Source of the DNA: Burkholderiales bacterium
GTDB lineage: Bacteria > Pseudomonadota > Gammaproteobacteria > Burkholderiales > Burkholderiaceae_C
NCBI GenBank assembly: GCA_016191995.1
Contig: JACPVA010000194.1
Span: forward strand, 1-34,209
Reading direction: 5' to 3'
Length of the DNA stretch: 34,209 nt
The number at the start of each line of letters is the position of its first letter. Within the stretch, counting starts at the first letter, position 1. The notes under the pieces were generated by a model, which worked only from the letters and a program-made list of their open reading frames with translations, was not told where the DNA came from and did no database searches. The position numbers and the translations under genes are program-made. Below, in pieces: positions 32,367-34,209 of this stretch.

Positions 32367-33643
32367 TGGCCATGGCAAGCCTTGATCCCATGTCCTGCCA
32401 TGCGGCGGCACTGTCGGTGGTGCTGGCAGCTGCCGTGCTGCCCCCGGCCACGGCAGGCGAATTCAGCGCCAGCGTGCGCAGCCATGGGCTGGCGCGCCAG
32501 ACGGCTGCCACCGGGCCGCTGGCCCAGGCCCATGCGCTGTACGGCGGCATTGCCTTTGAGCAGCCCAGCGAGGGTGCCGTACAGTTGCAAATGCAGGGCA
32601 GCACGCAGTGGGCGGGCCTGCAGTGGCACGCCGACGTGCTGGCCCAGGCGCAGCGGCCCGAGGGTGGCCCAGGCCACACGCAGGCCGCAGTGCTGGAGGC
32701 CTATGCCGCCGGGCAGGCAGGCGCCTGGCAATGGACGGCCGGCCGCAAGGTGGTGGGCTGGGACGTGGGCTACGGCTTTCGCCCCAACGACCTGGTGCAG
32801 CAGGAGCAGCGCCGCACGCTGGTCAGCCAGCCCCTGCAAGGCCGCCCGGTGCTGATGGCCGAACAGTTCGGCGCCGAATCGGCCTGGAGCCTGGTGGCCG
32901 TGAACCCCACCACCGGGCGTGATGCCACTGGCGCCGGCGAAAGCGCCCTGGCCGCCCGCTGGTACCAGCGCCTGGGCAGCGCCGACGCCTACGCCTTTGC
33001 CCGCTGGGGCCGCCGCACGCAGGGCAGTGTGGGCGCGGCCTGGTCCTGGGTGGCCAGCGACGCGCTGGAGCTGCACGCATCGCTGCGCCACATGGCGCGC
33101 TTTGATGCGTGGGAAGACGCCTCGGCCCAGCCCGCGGCGCTGGCCCGGGCCAGCCCCTGGCGCCCGGTGCTGCGCCAGGGCGCACAGCAAGCGCTGCTGG
33201 GCGGTACCTGGACCAATGCAGAACAGGTGAGCATGCTGTTGGAAGCCTGGTGGGACGGCACCGCCCCCTCGCGCACGCACTGGCGCGAGTGGGCCGCGCG
33301 CAACGCCGCCCTGCAGCGCCTGGGCGCCGCCGGTGCGCCACCCACCGCCGTGGCGTCCAACCTGGCCTGGCAGACCCAGGCCTTCAGCGCCAGCCCCTCG
33401 CTGCACCGCCAGAACCTGTTCGCCCGCCTGGCCTGGACCACAGGCCCCTGGGAAAGCGCGCTCGACATGCTCTACACCCCAGCAGACGGCGGCCGCCTGT
33501 ACACCGCCAGCCTGGCCTGGAAGGGCGACCGCCTGCGCCTGGAAGGCGGCCTGCGCGCCAGCGCGGGGCCGGGCACGGCGGTGCTGCGGCAACTGCCGGT
33601 GCAGCGCCAGGCGTTTGTGCAGGCGGTGTGGGTGTTGGAATGA
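32366..33643 (+). CDS. Putative outer-membrane beta-barrel protein, last gene of the Lol-like cassette
   Basis: A 425-residue exported protein with a signal peptide (about 1-30, ending ATA). The mature part is a series of alternating aromatic/polar strands (GLQWHADVLAQAQ, WQWTAGRKVVGWDVGYGF, WYQRLGSADAYAFARWG, ALDMLYTPADGG, LYTASLAWKGDRLRLEGGLRA). It ends VQAVWVLE rather than in the aromatic residue usual for barrels. I do not recognise the family. Translational coupling to the LolA-like gene suggests it receives or exposes that carrier's cargo at the outer membrane. The ATG at 32366 gives the TGATG overlap; ATGs at 32372 and 32390 are alternatives. Confidence 0.72.
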   Translation: MAMASLDPMSCHAAALSVVLAAAVLPPATAGEFSASVRSHGLARQTAATGPLAQAHALYGGIAFEQPSEGAVQLQMQGSTQWAGLQWHADVLAQAQRPEGGPGHTQAAVLEAYAAGQAGAWQWTAGRKVVGWDVGYGFRPNDLVQQEQRRTLVSQPLQGRPVLMAEQFGAESAWSLVAVNPTTGRDATGAGESALAARWYQRLGSADAYAFARWGRRTQGSVGAAWSWVASDALELHASLRHMARFDAWEDASAQPAALARASPWRPVLRQGAQQALLGGTWTNAEQVSMLLEAWWDGTAPSRTHWREWAARNAALQRLGAAGAPPTAVASNLAWQTQAFSASPSLHRQNLFARLAWTTGPWESALDMLYTPADGGRLYTASLAWKGDRLRLEGGLRASAGPGTAVLRQLPVQRQAFVQAVWVLE

Positions 33644-33831
33644 AGGGTGTAAACACCAACAAACAGCCTGTATAGCCGTTGGGATGGGCCCTGCGCAAGC
33701 AGGTTTGGAGAAGCACGATCTGCCGCCTCCCGCCCCCTGCAGAACAAACTGAGCACGGTCACTTTCGTGGCGCTCTCCCAACACACAGCACGTAACCAAT
33801 CATCACTCCAAGTAATAATTCGCACCCAGCA

Positions 33832-33872
33832 TCCGCTTACAAATAGGCCATCAGCTATTAATTCAATAGCAC
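33832..33872 (+). repeat. Family A intergenic repeat, copy 4 (diverged)
   Basis: CGCTTA, then CAGCTATT-AATTC-AATAGCA (33852-33871). The core hairpin is the same as copy 1 with a different five-base loop. The upstream half is diverged. Confidence 0.65.
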
Positions 33873-33950
33873 TTGCCTCGCTCCAGGCAACGCCCACACC
33901 GAAATTTTGGATCAAGGCCCAGTAAGGACATCCTTATGGGGGATCTTCCC

Positions 33951-33970
33951 AGCTAGGAAGCTTCCTAGCT
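33951..33970. promoter_or_regulatory. Perfect 20-bp palindrome (possible operator)
   Basis: AGCTAGGAAGCTTCCTAGCT is identical to its own reverse complement, with an AAGCTT centre. It is 36 bp upstream of the ORF that begins at 34007. Length and perfection suggest an operator for a dimeric regulator or a cruciform-forming site. No T-run follows. Confidence 0.5.
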
Positions 33971-34006
33971 TCCCCACGCTTGCGCTGGTGGGCAGACTGC
34001 CCAGCC

Positions 34007-34209
34007 ATGCAAGTCACCCCCTCCTCCAGCGCCCTGTTCTGCGGCTTGACCGGCGCCAACAGCCAAGGCCCAACACCCTCAGAACCCCAAGGCCCCGCCA
34101 TGTGCCTGGCCGGGCAGGACATGACCCCTGCAGCCCCCAGCACCCTGGTGGGCTACAACAAACCCCTGCTGCTGGACGAGCACCAAACCCTCACCGTAGG
34201 CTACAACAA
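34007..34209 (+). CDS. Partial ORF, possible VgrG/spike-like repeat protein (N-terminus)
   Basis: An open frame from ATG 34007 that runs off the window, 67 complete codons. The first half (MQVTPSSSALFCGLTGANSQ and on) is polar and Pro/Ser-rich. The end reads LVGYNKPLLLDEHQTLTVGYNN, in which a VGYN unit appears twice about 17 residues apart with DEHQTLTVG between. This resembles the TVGxN beta-helix repeats in the spike part of type VI secretion VgrG and phage gp5-like proteins. The match is short, so the family call is tentative. No strong ribosome-binding site is seen. Confidence 0.4.
   Translation, partial: MQVTPSSSALFCGLTGANSQGPTPSEPQGPAMCLAGQDMTPAAPSTLVGYNKPLLLDEHQTLTVGYN

Larger units (their letters stand above)
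33644..34006. other. 363-bp intergenic region, more AT-rich than its surroundings
   Basis: It contains the fourth family A repeat and a perfect 20-bp palindrome near its right end. I see no convincing gene and no hairpin with a T-run after the barrel gene. The drop in GC and change of gene content suggest a boundary between unrelated blocks. Confidence 0.6.

Overview
The window is GC-rich, gene-dense DNA of a betaproteobacterium, most probably a member of the Comamonadaceae (Acidovorax/Delftia/Comamonas type). This rests on the protein families, the strong G/C third-position bias (which opens long meaningless ORFs on the opposite strand), and two kinds of short intergenic repeat that I remember from that family. 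No tRNA, rRNA, CRISPR array, transposase or integrase was seen. I read about 29 genes; the first and last are cut by the window edges.

Region 1 (1-10490, + strand) reads as a polyhydroxybutyrate (PHB) scavenging locus. It holds the 3' end of a periplasmic amino-acid-type substrate-binding protein, an intrinsic terminator, a secreted PHB depolymerase with an FN3 linker, a complete LivGFHM-type ABC importer, a lipoprotein 3-hydroxybutyrate-oligomer hydrolase, a cytoplasmic alpha/beta hydrolase and a chemoreceptor with its Cache domain at the C-terminus. Gaps from the depolymerase onward are short or overlapping. My inference is that the 'branched-chain amino acid' importer here carries 3-hydroxybutyrate or its short oligomers.

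Region 2 (10580-19847, - strand) holds, from right to left in transcription order: a DUF2946-type protein, an OprC/NosA-like TonB-dependent copper receptor, rubredoxin, a hemerythrin-GGDEF diguanylate cyclase, ferrochelatase, and a Lon-like protease overlapping a glycerate 2-kinase. Several of these genes deal with metals, heme or oxygen.

Region 3 (20037-21800, + strand) has a DUF2189 membrane protein, a small DUF2788 protein and a glutathione-S-transferase-like protein. Region 4 (22032-26826) is a MacAB/TolC-type tripartite efflux operon: outer-membrane lipoprotein factor, adaptor, ATPase, permease. Region 5 is a divergent pair: a small heat-shock protein (- strand) with a recognisable sigma-32 promoter, and an orphan LivK-type binding protein (+ strand) ending in a structured terminator.

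Region 6 (28922-33643) is a five-gene coupled cassette: small exported protein, LolD-like ATPase, LolC/E-like permease, LolA-like periplasmic carrier and a putative outer-membrane barrel. It looks like a self-contained envelope lipid or lipoprotein trafficking system. Region 7 (33644-34209) is a more AT-rich spacer with a repeat and a perfect 20-bp palindrome, followed by the start of an ORF that may be VgrG/spike-like.

Two repeat families are spread over the window. Family A (four copies) is AT-rich with a GCTATT...AATAGC core. Family B (two long copies and one partial) forms two hairpins whose base pairing is kept by compensatory changes.
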